Source of the DNA: Acetoanaerobium pronyense
Lineage (GTDB): Bacteria > Bacillota > Clostridia > Peptostreptococcales > Filifactoraceae
Assembly (NCBI RefSeq): GCF_017874355.1
Contig: NZ_JAGGLI010000003.1
Location: forward strand, 62,001 to 126,000
Direction of reading: 5' to 3'
Length of the DNA: 64,000 bases
The notes under the pieces were generated by a model. That model saw nothing but the letters and a program-made list of their open reading frames with translations, had not been told where the DNA came from and did no database searches. Positions 22,242 through 30,512 of the stretch are shown one piece after another. Both the position numbers and the translations under genes were made by a program. The stretch's first letter is position 1. The number at the start of each line of letters is the position of its first letter.

Positions 22242-24041
22242 TTAGATATTCTCCTTTTTTTGGACTTTCTTGACGAGCACAAGCATTACATCATCTTCCA
22301 TATAATCTTTTCCTGTGAATTTTTTCAACTCAACTGGAAGCTCTTTGCAAATTTCTTCCCCAGTTTTTTCAAAGTTTTCTGTAAGAAACCTTTCTAGGTT
22401 TTCTGTTCCAAAATCCTTTTCATCCATATCTCCAGCTTCTATTATACCGTCTGTATAAAAAGCTATCATTTCCATATCTTTTATATCATACTCATACTCT
22501 TCATATTCTGAGTCTTCCATGACTCCAATTGGCATCCCCTCGTCAGTTTGAAACATTTCGCACGCAAGGGAATCTCCATCTTTTTTGAATACCATTGGAT
22601 ACAGGTGACCAGCATTTGAAGATATAGCTATGTTTTTTTCAAAATCTAGATACATTATTCTTGCAGTAATAAAGAGGTTAAGAGCATCTAAGTCATTAAA
22701 GAGAATTTTATTCATTTTATTTATTACTTCTCCAGGACGTAAATCCTCTGAAATAAGAGTCTTGAGTACACCTTTCATCATCGCAACGAAATAATTTGAA
22801 AGAATCCCATGGCCCATTACATCTGCTATAAAGACCATAGCCCTATGGTCATCAATTTCTAAAAGTTTGCAAAAATCTCCTCCGATTTGTCTTGAAGGAC
22901 TGTAATAATAATCTATAGAGATATTTCCGTCATTTAGACTCATATGCTTATCACTCATTATAAGTTCCTGTTGTTTGCCTACAATCTCAAGGTCTCTTTC
23001 CATTAGCCTGCTTTCAAATACTTTTTTACTACTTAAGTACATTATAAGTGATAGGACAATTTCTGTAGAAAATATACCTAGTATCTTAAGGTCATCATCA
23101 TAATATTTTTTGCTATTTACAGCTATCAAGTAGCCAAGAACCTCTTCTCCTTTTTTCAAAGTATCATACATGAGAGTATTTATTCCATTAGCTACCATAT
23201 TCTGTGGAAGAGAGGCTCCAATATACCGGTTTTTACTGCAACCTGCCTCTGCCTCATCCATAATGAATTTCATTATGCTAGAAAAATCATCCACATCTCC
23301 AAACCTAGCCATAGTATTGATTCTAGCATCATTATCTTGAAGTATTATAAAGCAGGCTTCACTATTTGTCAGCTTTGCAATTTGTTCACTTATCATAGTT
23401 AAGAAAGAATCTATCCCTTTATTTTTATAAAGTTCATCTGTAGCTGTTCCAATGGAGCTAATCGCCTCTCTTAGCTTTTTTACAATTCTATCTATGTCTC
23501 CATTATATCTCGTAATTTCAATGGAAAGCCCAAGTAGAGATGCAACTGAATTTACAAAATCAATATCAGATTCCGATAGTTTTTCCCCTTCTGACATAAA
23601 ACATGTCAAAAATCCCACCGTTTTATTGCTTGATATAAGTGGAAAGACTGCTCTTGCTACATATCCCTCTACCTTTGCCATATCAAGCTCTGACTGCGCT
23701 CTTATATCCTCATCAAGTTTTTTTATGTATATAGGAGTTTTTGTTTTTACAGACTCTCTAATATATGTAGGGTATTCACGAAGAGGTATTTTGGTCCCCT
23801 TAGGTGTTTTATTTTCAGAGAACATTTTAGGTATTTTTTCTAGTGTTGCATCACATACAAGGTATGCAAAATTGTACTCATCTCTTTCAAATATATTAAC
23901 GCAAGCTTTTGTGGGAGGTATAACTTGAAGCATCTTTTCCACAACCTCATCTTTTATATCGAAAAAATTTTTAGAAGAGGTTACAAGCTTTGATATTTCA
24001 ACTATAGCATCAAGCGTCTTTTTAAGGTCTTCGTTGCCCAA
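22242..24041 (-). CDS. GAF-domain PP2C (SpoIIE/RsbU-type) serine phosphatase
   Basis: A 599-aa cytoplasmic signalling phosphatase. Two GAF-like sensor regions (about 15-175 and 195-350) precede a coiled linker and a SpoIIE-type PP2C domain with PSRQIGGDFCKL, MVFIADVMGHGILSNYF, ISSNAGHLYPMVF and FYTDGIIEAGD, all metal-ligand motifs present. The family dephosphorylates anti-sigma antagonists of the SpoIIAA/RsbV type; no such partner is encoded here. It follows the DUF1461 gene by 20 nt and is coupled to the downstream flavoprotein gene, hinting at a redox or small-molecule input. Confidence 0.88.
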   Translation of the reverse strand: MGNEDLKKTLDAIVEISKLVTSSKNFFDIKDEVVEKMLQVIPPTKACVNIFERDEYNFAYLVCDATLEKIPKMFSENKTPKGTKIPLREYPTYIRESVKTKTPIYIKKLDEDIRAQSELDMAKVEGYVARAVFPLISSNKTVGFLTCFMSEGEKLSESDIDFVNSVASLLGLSIEITRYNGDIDRIVKKLREAISSIGTATDELYKNKGIDSFLTMISEQIAKLTNSEACFIILQDNDARINTMARFGDVDDFSSIMKFIMDEAEAGCSKNRYIGASLPQNMVANGINTLMYDTLKKGEEVLGYLIAVNSKKYYDDDLKILGIFSTEIVLSLIMYLSSKKVFESRLMERDLEIVGKQQELIMSDKHMSLNDGNISIDYYYSPSRQIGGDFCKLLEIDDHRAMVFIADVMGHGILSNYFVAMMKGVLKTLISEDLRPGEVINKMNKILFNDLDALNLFITARIMYLDFEKNIAISSNAGHLYPMVFKKDGDSLACEMFQTDEGMPIGVMEDSEYEEYEYDIKDMEMIAFYTDGIIEAGDMDEKDFGTENLERFLTENFEKTGEEICKELPVELKKFTGKDYMEDDVMLVLVKKVQKKENI

Positions 24042-24061
24042 GTTTCATCCCCCTCTCTATT

Positions 24062-24697
24062 CTATATATTTTTCTCCTGCGGAAGTGTCTTTTGTATTAT
24101 GTATGACACCAGTAAACTTAGGATGAAAAATGAAACAAGTATATATATAGCCATGTCCATAAAAAACCCTTCAGGCATTAGGTTTATTATAATGCTCTCA
24201 CTTGGATAAAGAATCCAGTAATCATTACTAAAAAATAGTTTGTGAAATATCACAAAGGCTCTATTAAAATTCATAGCTATAAGTCCTGTTAAAGCGAGTA
24301 TCCCACCAACTACACTTAAATATGTAATTCTATATCTTTTGGAAAAATCCTTTTGATTTTCAGATTTTTTAATTAAAAAAGCGAGTACTATTATAAGATA
24401 AAACCTTACTGCACTTCCAGCACGAAAGAGTACTTTTACATCTTCCATATGAACTATTTCTCTTTCTCCAAAAAACCCTCTTCTGTTCATATTGTCTGTA
24501 AGTCCTGATAGATAAAATATGACATCATTTGTTACCATATCAACTGGATACATCTGAACATATTCTATAGAATATATATCATATTTATTGTACTCATAAA
24601 AATAAACTGGCCTTAAAACTGAAAACATTTCAGTGGATGTAAAAACAATTATATATACCACTATAAGCACTATAGATAAGTATCTTAGTCTTTGCAA
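24062..24697 (-). CDS. Integral membrane protein, TIGR01906/DUF1461 family
   Basis: A 211-aa protein of unknown function with about four hydrophobic segments (about 8-25, 95-110, 125-145, 180-203). The family signature is visible in the extracytoplasmic loop after helix 1, including FGEREIVHMEDVKVLFR. It heads a three-gene run with the GAF/SpoIIE phosphatase and the flavoprotein, so it may be the membrane component of the same pathway; that link is inferred from spacing only. Stop is TAG. Confidence 0.8.
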   Translation of the reverse strand: MQRLRYLSIVLIVVYIIVFTSTEMFSVLRPVYFYEYNKYDIYSIEYVQMYPVDMVTNDVIFYLSGLTDNMNRRGFFGEREIVHMEDVKVLFRAGSAVRFYLIIVLAFLIKKSENQKDFSKRYRITYLSVVGGILALTGLIAMNFNRAFVIFHKLFFSNDYWILYPSESIIINLMPEGFFMDMAIYILVSFFILSLLVSYIIQKTLPQEKNI

Positions 24698-24756
24698 AAG
24701 AGCCTCCTATTATTTTTTAATACTATTATATAGTTAATTCCCTTATAATACAAAAG

Positions 24757-24792
24757 AAAAAAGGTCACCTTTTCAATATGGTGACCTTTTTA
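24757..24792. terminator. Terminator of hpt
   Basis: Stem AAAAGGTCACC, 10-nt loop, GGTGACCTTTT, with T-runs on both sides. It follows hpt on the minus strand. Confidence 0.85.
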
Positions 24793-24823
24793 GGTTTAGT
24801 AAGCTATATTTTATTTTGAAAAA

Positions 24824-25339
24824 CTAATCAATGGCAGCTATGTATGGGAGATTTCTATATTGCTCCTTACAGTCAATTCCATACCCAACTATAAATTTGT
24901 CCTCTATTTCAAAGCCTACATAATCAGCCACAACATCACATTTTCTTCTATGAGGCTTGTCAAGAAGAGTACATATTTTTAATGACTTAACATGCCTAGC
25001 TCCTAGATACTCTCTAAGGTAGTTTAGTGTTAGTCCAGTATCTATTATATCTTCAACTATTATCACATTCATTCCAGTAATATCCATGTCTAAGTCTTTT
25101 ATTATCTTCACTACCCCAGAACTTTCTGTAGACATTCCATAGCTTGATACTGACATGAAGTCAAGAGTTATTGGAAGATCAATCTCACGAATAAGATCAG
25201 ATACAAAAACGCAGGCACCCTTTAAGATTCCAATTACAAAAACATGTTCTCCTTCATAATCCTTTTGAATTTTTCCAGCAAGCTCTAACACTTTATTATG
25301 TATTTGCTCCTTTGAAAACATGACTTTAGATATATCCAT
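24824..25339 (-). CDS. hpt: Hypoxanthine phosphoribosyltransferase
   Basis: Hpt salvages hypoxanthine and guanine with PRPP to IMP and GMP. The 171 residues show KGACVFVSDLIREI, the flexible loop SYGMSTESSGVVKI, the PRPP motif VIIVEDIIDTGLTLNYL and the C-terminal DYVGFEIEDKFIVGYGIDC. The length is normal for bacterial type I PRTases. It is monocistronic with its own terminator. Stop is TAG. Confidence 0.95.
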   Translation of the reverse strand: MDISKVMFSKEQIHNKVLELAGKIQKDYEGEHVFVIGILKGACVFVSDLIREIDLPITLDFMSVSSYGMSTESSGVVKIIKDLDMDITGMNVIIVEDIIDTGLTLNYLREYLGARHVKSLKICTLLDKPHRRKCDVVADYVGFEIEDKFIVGYGIDCKEQYRNLPYIAAID

Positions 25340-25476
25340 AAAAAACTCCTTTCATCTTTCAGATTCTAATTCCTATTTCTACCTGAAAATCCCAAATAAC
25401 ATTGTAACATAATTCATCTATATGTCGAATATTTTTCTTGAATAATAACGAAAGGTTCGATTTATATTGAATCTAA

Positions 25477-25567
25477 GAAAAAAGACTATTTAGATTGATA
25501 ATAAATCCCCATAAAATTCTAAAAGATTCTTATAAGGAAAGTACTTATCTATCTAATAGTCTTTTTT
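25477..25567. other. Long inverted repeat between cobO and hpt
   Basis: AAAAAAGACTATTTAGATTGATA and a near-complement ending AGTCTTTTTT form a stem of about 20 bp around a 45-nt loop. It lies downstream of the adenosyltransferase on the minus strand and could be its terminator or a small RNA. The rest of the 269-bp gap shows no ORF. Confidence 0.5.
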
Positions 25568-25608
25568 ATAATTAAAAGATATAACTCTTCAGTACTTCAT
25601 CCTTCAAT

Positions 25609-26157
25609 CTACAGTTTTTCTTTTGCCATTTCCTCAAAGTCCATCAATATAATCTCTTTTTCTGAGTATCTAGCAAGTGCATATATAGTATCAGATAGTC
25701 TGTTTACGAATTTTATAAGATGAGGATTTACTTCCTCTTCCCTAGCTAAAGCAAGTATTCTTCTTTCTGCTCTTCTGCACACTGTACGGGCAACATGAAG
25801 AGCTGCAGAGCCTTTTGATGTCCCTGGAACTATAAAGGCATCTACCTTATCGATTTTTTCCAGATATTCGTCAATCCAGCCTTCAAGGGCTAGTACATGC
25901 TCCTCTTGAATTTTATTTTTAAATTTGGAGGTATCTTCCGTTGCTAATTCTCCAGCTACAAAAAAAAGTTTTTTTTGAACTTTAAATATTTTTTGCCTCA
26001 CATCTTCATCCTCAATAAAATTTTTCGCAAATCCAAGATGCGAATTTAGCTCATCTACAGTACCATAAGCCTCTACCTTTACAGAATCTTTCCTTACTCT
26101 TGCTCCATCATAAAGAGATGTCTCTCCTTTATCTCCAGTCTTTGTATATATTTTCAA
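25609..26157 (-). CDS. Cob(I)alamin adenosyltransferase, PduO type
   Basis: PduO-type enzymes transfer the adenosyl group of ATP to cob(I)alamin, making coenzyme B12. Seen in 182 residues: IYTKTGDKGETSLYDGARV at the N-terminus (the ATP-binding loop), VDELNSHLG, and the C-terminal CRRAERRILAL and KFVNRLSDTIYALARY motifs. The start is TTG at 26157, which follows GGAGGG at seven bases; a longer frame to 26256 lacks a site. It is divergent from a CobD-like gene, consistent with local B12 metabolism. No cobalamin riboswitch was found upstream. Confidence 0.92.
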   Translation of the reverse strand: MKIYTKTGDKGETSLYDGARVRKDSVKVEAYGTVDELNSHLGFAKNFIEDEDVRQKIFKVQKKLFFVAGELATEDTSKFKNKIQEEHVLALEGWIDEYLEKIDKVDAFIVPGTSKGSAALHVARTVCRRAERRILALAREEEVNPHLIKFVNRLSDTIYALARYSEKEIILMDFEEMAKEKL

Positions 26158-26324
26158 ATAAATTCCCTCCAGTCCTAATATTAATTTAAGATTTGTTTTA
26201 TACAAGCAAATTTTAAAGTATAATATATATATCCCAGAAATATGATAATGTATCAATTATGATAGATTTTCCCTGGATTCTTTTGTAAAAACAAAAGAAA
26301 TAAAACAAAAAGGGAGGTTTTTTT

Positions 26325-27404
26325 ATGTCCACTATAAATCATGGAGCAAATCTTTTTGACTTAGAAAAAAAATATGGATTTAAAAAAGAGGAAATGATGG
26401 ATTTCAGCTCTAATATAAATCCTTTTGGAGCTTCTCAAAAAGCACTTAAAGCTATTTCTGAAAATCCACAAATTGTTTCTATTTATCCTGACCCACATTA
26501 TAAGATTTTAAAAGAATCCATATCCCATTACTCAAGGTCAAATATCGAGAATATAATTCTCGGAAATGGAGCTACAAGCCTTATATCGGGCTTTATCAAG
26601 GAGGTTGCTCCTAAAAACGCTTTAGTTCTATCTCCTGCTTACTCTGAGTATAAAAAGGAACTCGAAAAAATAGATTCGAATATATTTGAGCTAACTTTAA
26701 AGCCTGAAGAAAATTTCCTGACAAGCTCTGAGGAAATTATTGAAAAAGCCAAGGCAACAGAATCAACCCTTATAGTAATATGCAATCCTAATAACCCAAC
26801 AGGAACAATTCTTGATAGAGAATCAATAAGAAAAATAGCCTCTTCTATTAATGGGTATATTATGGTTGATGAAACCTATATTGAGTTTACTGATAAATGT
26901 TTATATTCCTCTTCTGAGCTATGCGATGAGATTCCAAATCTATTTGTAATAAGAGGTACAAGTAAGTTTTTCTCAACTCCTGGTCTCAGACTTGGCTATG
27001 GAATAATTTCTGATAAAAAAATAAGGTGTTCATTGGAAAAATATACAAGTCTTTGGGGAATTAACATATTCGCAGATATAATGGGAAGCATTATGTTTAC
27101 AGATGAGCTTTATCAAAGAGATACCTATAAAAATATCTGCGAAGAAAGAACTTTTTTAATTAATTCCTTAAGCATTTTTAATGATTTAAAGGTTTATCCT
27201 TCCTTTGGAAATTTTATTCTCTGCGAAATAAAAACTAAAAAAATAAAAGCTAATGACTTATATAAAAGTCTCATAAAAGATAAGATAATTATAAGAAACT
27301 GCGAGAGCTTTCAAGGCTTGTCAGAGTATTATTTCAGGGTATGCACTCTTAAAAGACAGGAAAATGAATATCTTATCGATAAACTAAGTCTATATTTAAA
27401 GTAA
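26325..27404 (+). CDS. PLP-dependent aminotransferase fold protein, CobD/HisC-like
   Basis: A 359-aa class I/II aminotransferase. HGANLFDLEKKYG and DFSSNINPFGAS at the N-terminus are typical of threonine-phosphate decarboxylase CobD, which makes the aminopropanol arm of cobalamin. CNPNNPTG and RGTSKFFSTPGLRLGYG carry the PLP-binding region and lysine. Histidinol-phosphate aminotransferase is the close alternative, but no his gene is nearby and the divergent adenosyltransferase favours a B12 role. An AAAGGGAGG site precedes the ATG. Likely cotranscribed with the Nudix gene 30 bp downstream. Confidence 0.75.
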   Translation: MSTINHGANLFDLEKKYGFKKEEMMDFSSNINPFGASQKALKAISENPQIVSIYPDPHYKILKESISHYSRSNIENIILGNGATSLISGFIKEVAPKNALVLSPAYSEYKKELEKIDSNIFELTLKPEENFLTSSEEIIEKAKATESTLIVICNPNNPTGTILDRESIRKIASSINGYIMVDETYIEFTDKCLYSSSELCDEIPNLFVIRGTSKFFSTPGLRLGYGIISDKKIRCSLEKYTSLWGINIFADIMGSIMFTDELYQRDTYKNICEERTFLINSLSIFNDLKVYPSFGNFILCEIKTKKIKANDLYKSLIKDKIIIRNCESFQGLSEYYFRVCTLKRQENEYLIDKLSLYLK

Positions 27405-27434
27405 TAATATAATGAGTTTTAAGAGAGGTAAAAA

Positions 27435-28082
27435 ATGATTGATGAAATAAAAAATAAATTAAAACATTTTAAAAAAGATATACAGGGTCATGGAAAAAGC
27501 TTTGTCTCTTCAGTGCTTATTCCCCTTGTAGAAATAGATAAAGAGCTTTATATTCTCTTTGAGCTAAGATCTAAAACTCTAAATGCACAGCCTGGCGAAA
27601 TATCTTTTCCTGGAGGAAAAAAAGATGAGGAAGATCTTACCTTTATGGATACTGCAATAAGGGAAACATGTGAAGAACTTGGAGTTAAAGAAGAAAATAT
27701 AGAAATAATAACGGAAATGGATACTTTTGTAGCCCCTTTTAATCTTATAATCCATCCATTTTTAGGTATTCTTAAAGACACTTCTCAAATGAATATAAAT
27801 AAAGCCGAAGTTGATCATGTTTTTATGGTACCTTTAAAATATTTTTTTGAGACAAAGCCCAAAAGATATGGAACCAAAGTTCAGGTAATACCAGATGAAG
27901 ATTTTCCATATGATCATATACCAAGGGGAAGAAATTATGAATTTAAGATGGGAAGATATGACGTCCTTCTTTATGATTACGAAGGCTATATAATTTGGGG
28001 AATTACAGCAAAAATAATATACGATATGGTATGTCATTTTAAAGATATGGGAATCTTTCCTGACAAAATTAAAAATCTTTAG
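27435..28082 (+). CDS. Nudix hydrolase, NudL-like CoA pyrophosphatase
   Basis: A 215-aa Nudix protein. The Nudix box GEISFPGGKKDEED then AIRETCEELGV has the spacing of NudL/CoAse proteins, with SFPGG in front as in that subgroup, so hydrolysis of CoA to phosphopantetheine and 3',5'-ADP is the most likely reaction. Metal-binding glutamates are present. It lies 30 bp after the CobD-like gene and 28 bp before the EamA gene, so the three are one operon. Stop is TAG. Confidence 0.83.
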   Translation: MIDEIKNKLKHFKKDIQGHGKSFVSSVLIPLVEIDKELYILFELRSKTLNAQPGEISFPGGKKDEEDLTFMDTAIRETCEELGVKEENIEIITEMDTFVAPFNLIIHPFLGILKDTSQMNINKAEVDHVFMVPLKYFFETKPKRYGTKVQVIPDEDFPYDHIPRGRNYEFKMGRYDVLLYDYEGYIIWGITAKIIYDMVCHFKDMGIFPDKIKNL

Positions 28083-28110
28083 TCAAAATACATCTAAGGC
28101 GGTGCGTTTA

Positions 28111-29034
28111 TTGGAAAAAAGAAATACTTTACCCATACTTGCTGGTATGGGTATGGCTACAATTTTTGGAATGAGTTTTATGTTTTCAAAGCTTGCTCTT
28201 GATGTAAGCTCTCCTATAGAGCTTATTTCATTTAGATTTTTATTTGCTTTTTTAGCTATGAGTATACTTGTAGCATTTAAAATAGTAAGGGTTGACTTTA
28301 AAGGAAAAAACCTTAAAAATCTTTTTCTTTTGAGCCTTAGTCAACCAATTACATACTTTATATTTGAAAGCTATGGTATTAAAATGACATCATCCTCTCA
28401 AGCTGGGATAATGGTTGCGCTAATTCCAATATTCGTCGCAGGATTTGGTGTCTTATTTCTTGGGGAAAAGACTACAAAAGGTGAACTTTTTTTTATTATT
28501 CTTTCTGTAGCTGGAGTCGGATTTACTGCATATGCAAAAAATTCAGATCCCTCCTCAGAAGTATTGGGAATAGTAATGCTTATGGGAGCAGTAATATCAG
28601 CATCATTTTTTAATATAATATCAAGGAAAATTTCATCTGAATTTTCATCATCAGAGCGAACCTATTCCATGATGTTTTTAGGAGCACTTTCCTTTAACCT
28701 TATAAATATTATTTCAAAAACTATTTCCGGAAATATTAACTCTTACTTTGCTCCTATAACAAAACCCGAGTTCATTATAGCACTTTTATATTTGAGCCTT
28801 CTTTCCTCTATAGTAGCTTTCTTTCTTGTAAATTACAGTCTCACTCATCTTGAGGCTTCAAAGGCAGCTGTTTTTTCAAATCTTGCTACTGTGGTTTCAA
28901 TAATTGCAGGTGTCGTATTCTTAAAAGAAAGTTTTACTCAACATCAGATTTTAGGTTCATTAATGATACTTAGTGGAGTATTTGGAGCACAGTATCTTGG
29001 TATAATGAAAAAAAGAAAGATTATTAAGATATAA
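28111..29034 (+). CDS. EamA/DMT family permease
   Basis: A 307-aa inner-membrane protein with ten hydrophobic segments in two EamA repeats; the second ends AAVFSNLATVVSIIAGVVFL, typical of drug/metabolite exporters. The first repeat has SQAGIMVALIPIFVAGFG. Substrate unknown; amino acids or related metabolites are common in the family. I place the start at TTG 28111, six bases after AAGGCGGTG; a GTG at 28102 is within that site. It overlaps the convergent sortase gene by 11 bp at the 3' end. Confidence 0.82.
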   Translation: MEKRNTLPILAGMGMATIFGMSFMFSKLALDVSSPIELISFRFLFAFLAMSILVAFKIVRVDFKGKNLKNLFLLSLSQPITYFIFESYGIKMTSSSQAGIMVALIPIFVAGFGVLFLGEKTTKGELFFIILSVAGVGFTAYAKNSDPSSEVLGIVMLMGAVISASFFNIISRKISSEFSSSERTYSMMFLGALSFNLINIISKTISGNINSYFAPITKPEFIIALLYLSLLSSIVAFFLVNYSLTHLEASKAAVFSNLATVVSIIAGVVFLKESFTQHQILGSLMILSGVFGAQYLGIMKKRKIIKI

Positions 29035-29707
29035 GCTTTCCATGTACTATCAGTCTTTGCTTGTTTGAATAAAGGGGATGACACGTAATTAAAGTTATTG
29101 TAGACTCCCCTTCCAAAGGCTTCAAAACCGAAAGGTCTGTTGGCTTTACAATCTTGATTTCATACACCTCGTAGGTTTTTATCCCTTCTTTAGTTTTAAT
29201 ATATATTTCATCTTTTAAATCAATTTCTTCCAGCCTGTTGAAAAATCTTGAAAATGTGTGACTCCTATGCCCTGCCAATGCAGAATTCCCAATTTGTCCT
29301 GGTAAAGGAGTGCCATTCATATGCCCAATGCCTCTAGAAAGTTCATTTTCACTGGTTCCCGATATTATAGGAAGATTCACTTCTATTTTCGGTATATTAA
29401 TAATTCCAATCACAGATCCTATATCTATAGGCTTGTTATTGTTTGAGTTAAGTTCTAGAAGCTCATCTTCATCTGCTACTCTAGATTCTGCCATCTGAGC
29501 ATAAATATCCTCAAGTTCATCATCAAGTTCTAATTGCTGAAGTCTTTCCAAATCACTATTTGTATCATTAAAGGCTTCAACAAGCATTTCTTCAAACTGC
29601 CCCATCATTTGCTTTTGTTTATAGTCATTGTATAGATTTCCTATAACTGGAAATATTATTATTGCAATTCCAAGTGCAATTAACCCATTAGAAAGAGCTT
29701 TTCTCAC
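29024..29707 (-). CDS. Class D-type sortase
   Basis: A 227-aa membrane-anchored transpeptidase. One N-terminal helix (about 8-25) is followed by a helical linker and the sortase barrel: GIINIPKIEVNLPIISG, the catalytic histidine in LAGHRSH near 147, the catalytic cysteine in ITLITCHPLYS near 207 and the arginine in KQRLIVHG. Sortases attach LPxTG-like proteins to the wall or build pili. No substrate with a sorting signal is encoded in the window, so it acts in trans. Tail-to-tail overlap of 11 bp with the EamA gene. Confidence 0.88.
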   Translation of the reverse strand: MRKALSNGLIALGIAIIIFPVIGNLYNDYKQKQMMGQFEEMLVEAFNDTNSDLERLQQLELDDELEDIYAQMAESRVADEDELLELNSNNNKPIDIGSVIGIINIPKIEVNLPIISGTSENELSRGIGHMNGTPLPGQIGNSALAGHRSHTFSRFFNRLEEIDLKDEIYIKTKEGIKTYEVYEIKIVKPTDLSVLKPLEGESTITLITCHPLYSNKQRLIVHGKLIS

Positions 29708-29804
29708 TTTAATCCCTCCTAATGCTAAAATAAAAGTCCATGTATTATCGAAGTACGCTATAGATAGAGAATGATTTATCCTTTATAGTTATACGTTTTT
29801 AAAT

Positions 29805-29834
29805 GAATATAGCGGACAAAAGTCCGCTATATTC
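29805..29834. terminator. Perfect hairpin downstream of iorB
   Basis: Thirteen-bp stem GAATATAGCGGAC with an AAAA loop. It lies in the gap between iorB and the sortase start. It lacks a proper T-run, so it may be a 3'-stabilising hairpin rather than a full terminator. Confidence 0.6.
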
Positions 29835-29920
29835 TCAGGGCTGAGTGTTTGTTCCATTATAAAAAGGATAGTTTGCTATTTTATAATTATATTTTACCCT
29901 TTTTTGAAATTATTAAACTA

Positions 29921-30499
29921 TTAATAATTTCCTTCAAGTCCCATATTAAACGCTTCTTTATTCATATCTATGAATTTAGTTGGTACGTTGTCTTCAAGAG
30001 CTTTATACCATACTTCCTTTGGAATATCTAAATATCTGGCAGCTATACCCAGCATTAATATGTTTGCTACGGCAGCATTTCCAAGATTTTTTGCTATTTT
30101 AGTAGCATTTATCTTTATAAGCTCACTATTTTCAGCAATTTTTTCAAATATGTCTTCTGGATATTCTTCCTTCTCCTGCTGTACTAATGTAGGAGCCATT
30201 TCATACTCATTGATTACCGCAACAGAGTTATTAGGCTTCATCATCTCTCTCCATCTTCTACCCTCAAGAGCCTCAAAAGCTATAAGAATATCGCCTTGTC
30301 CTGGGGCAATATTAGGAGAGTTTATTTTTTCTCCAATTTTTACACTTCCCCATATTTTTCCTCCTCTTTGAGAAAGGCCTATAACATCATTTGTTTTAAC
30401 ATCAAATCCAGCCTCAAATGCGGCTTCACTCATTATTTTTGTAGTAAGGACAAGTCCCTGACCTCCTACTCCTGCTAAAATTATATTTTTGCTATTCAT
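29921..30499 (-). CDS. iorB: Indolepyruvate ferredoxin oxidoreductase, beta subunit
   Basis: IorB is the gamma-domain subunit of the enzyme that oxidatively decarboxylates aryl-pyruvates from Trp, Phe and Tyr transamination to aryl-acetyl-CoA with ferredoxin reduction. The 192 residues start with ILAGVGGQGLVLTTKIMSEA and contain NDVIGLSQRGGKIWGSV, both family marks. It begins 13 nt after iorA, forming a complete iorAB operon that marks an amino-acid-fermenting anaerobe. Confidence 0.93.
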   Translation of the reverse strand: MNSKNIILAGVGGQGLVLTTKIMSEAAFEAGFDVKTNDVIGLSQRGGKIWGSVKIGEKINSPNIAPGQGDILIAFEALEGRRWREMMKPNNSVAVINEYEMAPTLVQQEKEEYPEDIFEKIAENSELIKINATKIAKNLGNAAVANILMLGIAARYLDIPKEVWYKALEDNVPTKFIDMNKEAFNMGLEGNY

Positions 30500-30512
30500 T
30501 ATTAATTCCCCC

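Noticed and set aside
23452-23928. 158-codon plus-strand ORF
   Set aside because: Antisense to the GAF/SpoIIE phosphatase, low-complexity composition, no translation signal.
26158-26324. Cobalamin riboswitch between the divergent B12-related genes
   Set aside because: No B12-box-like sequence or matching structure seen on either strand.
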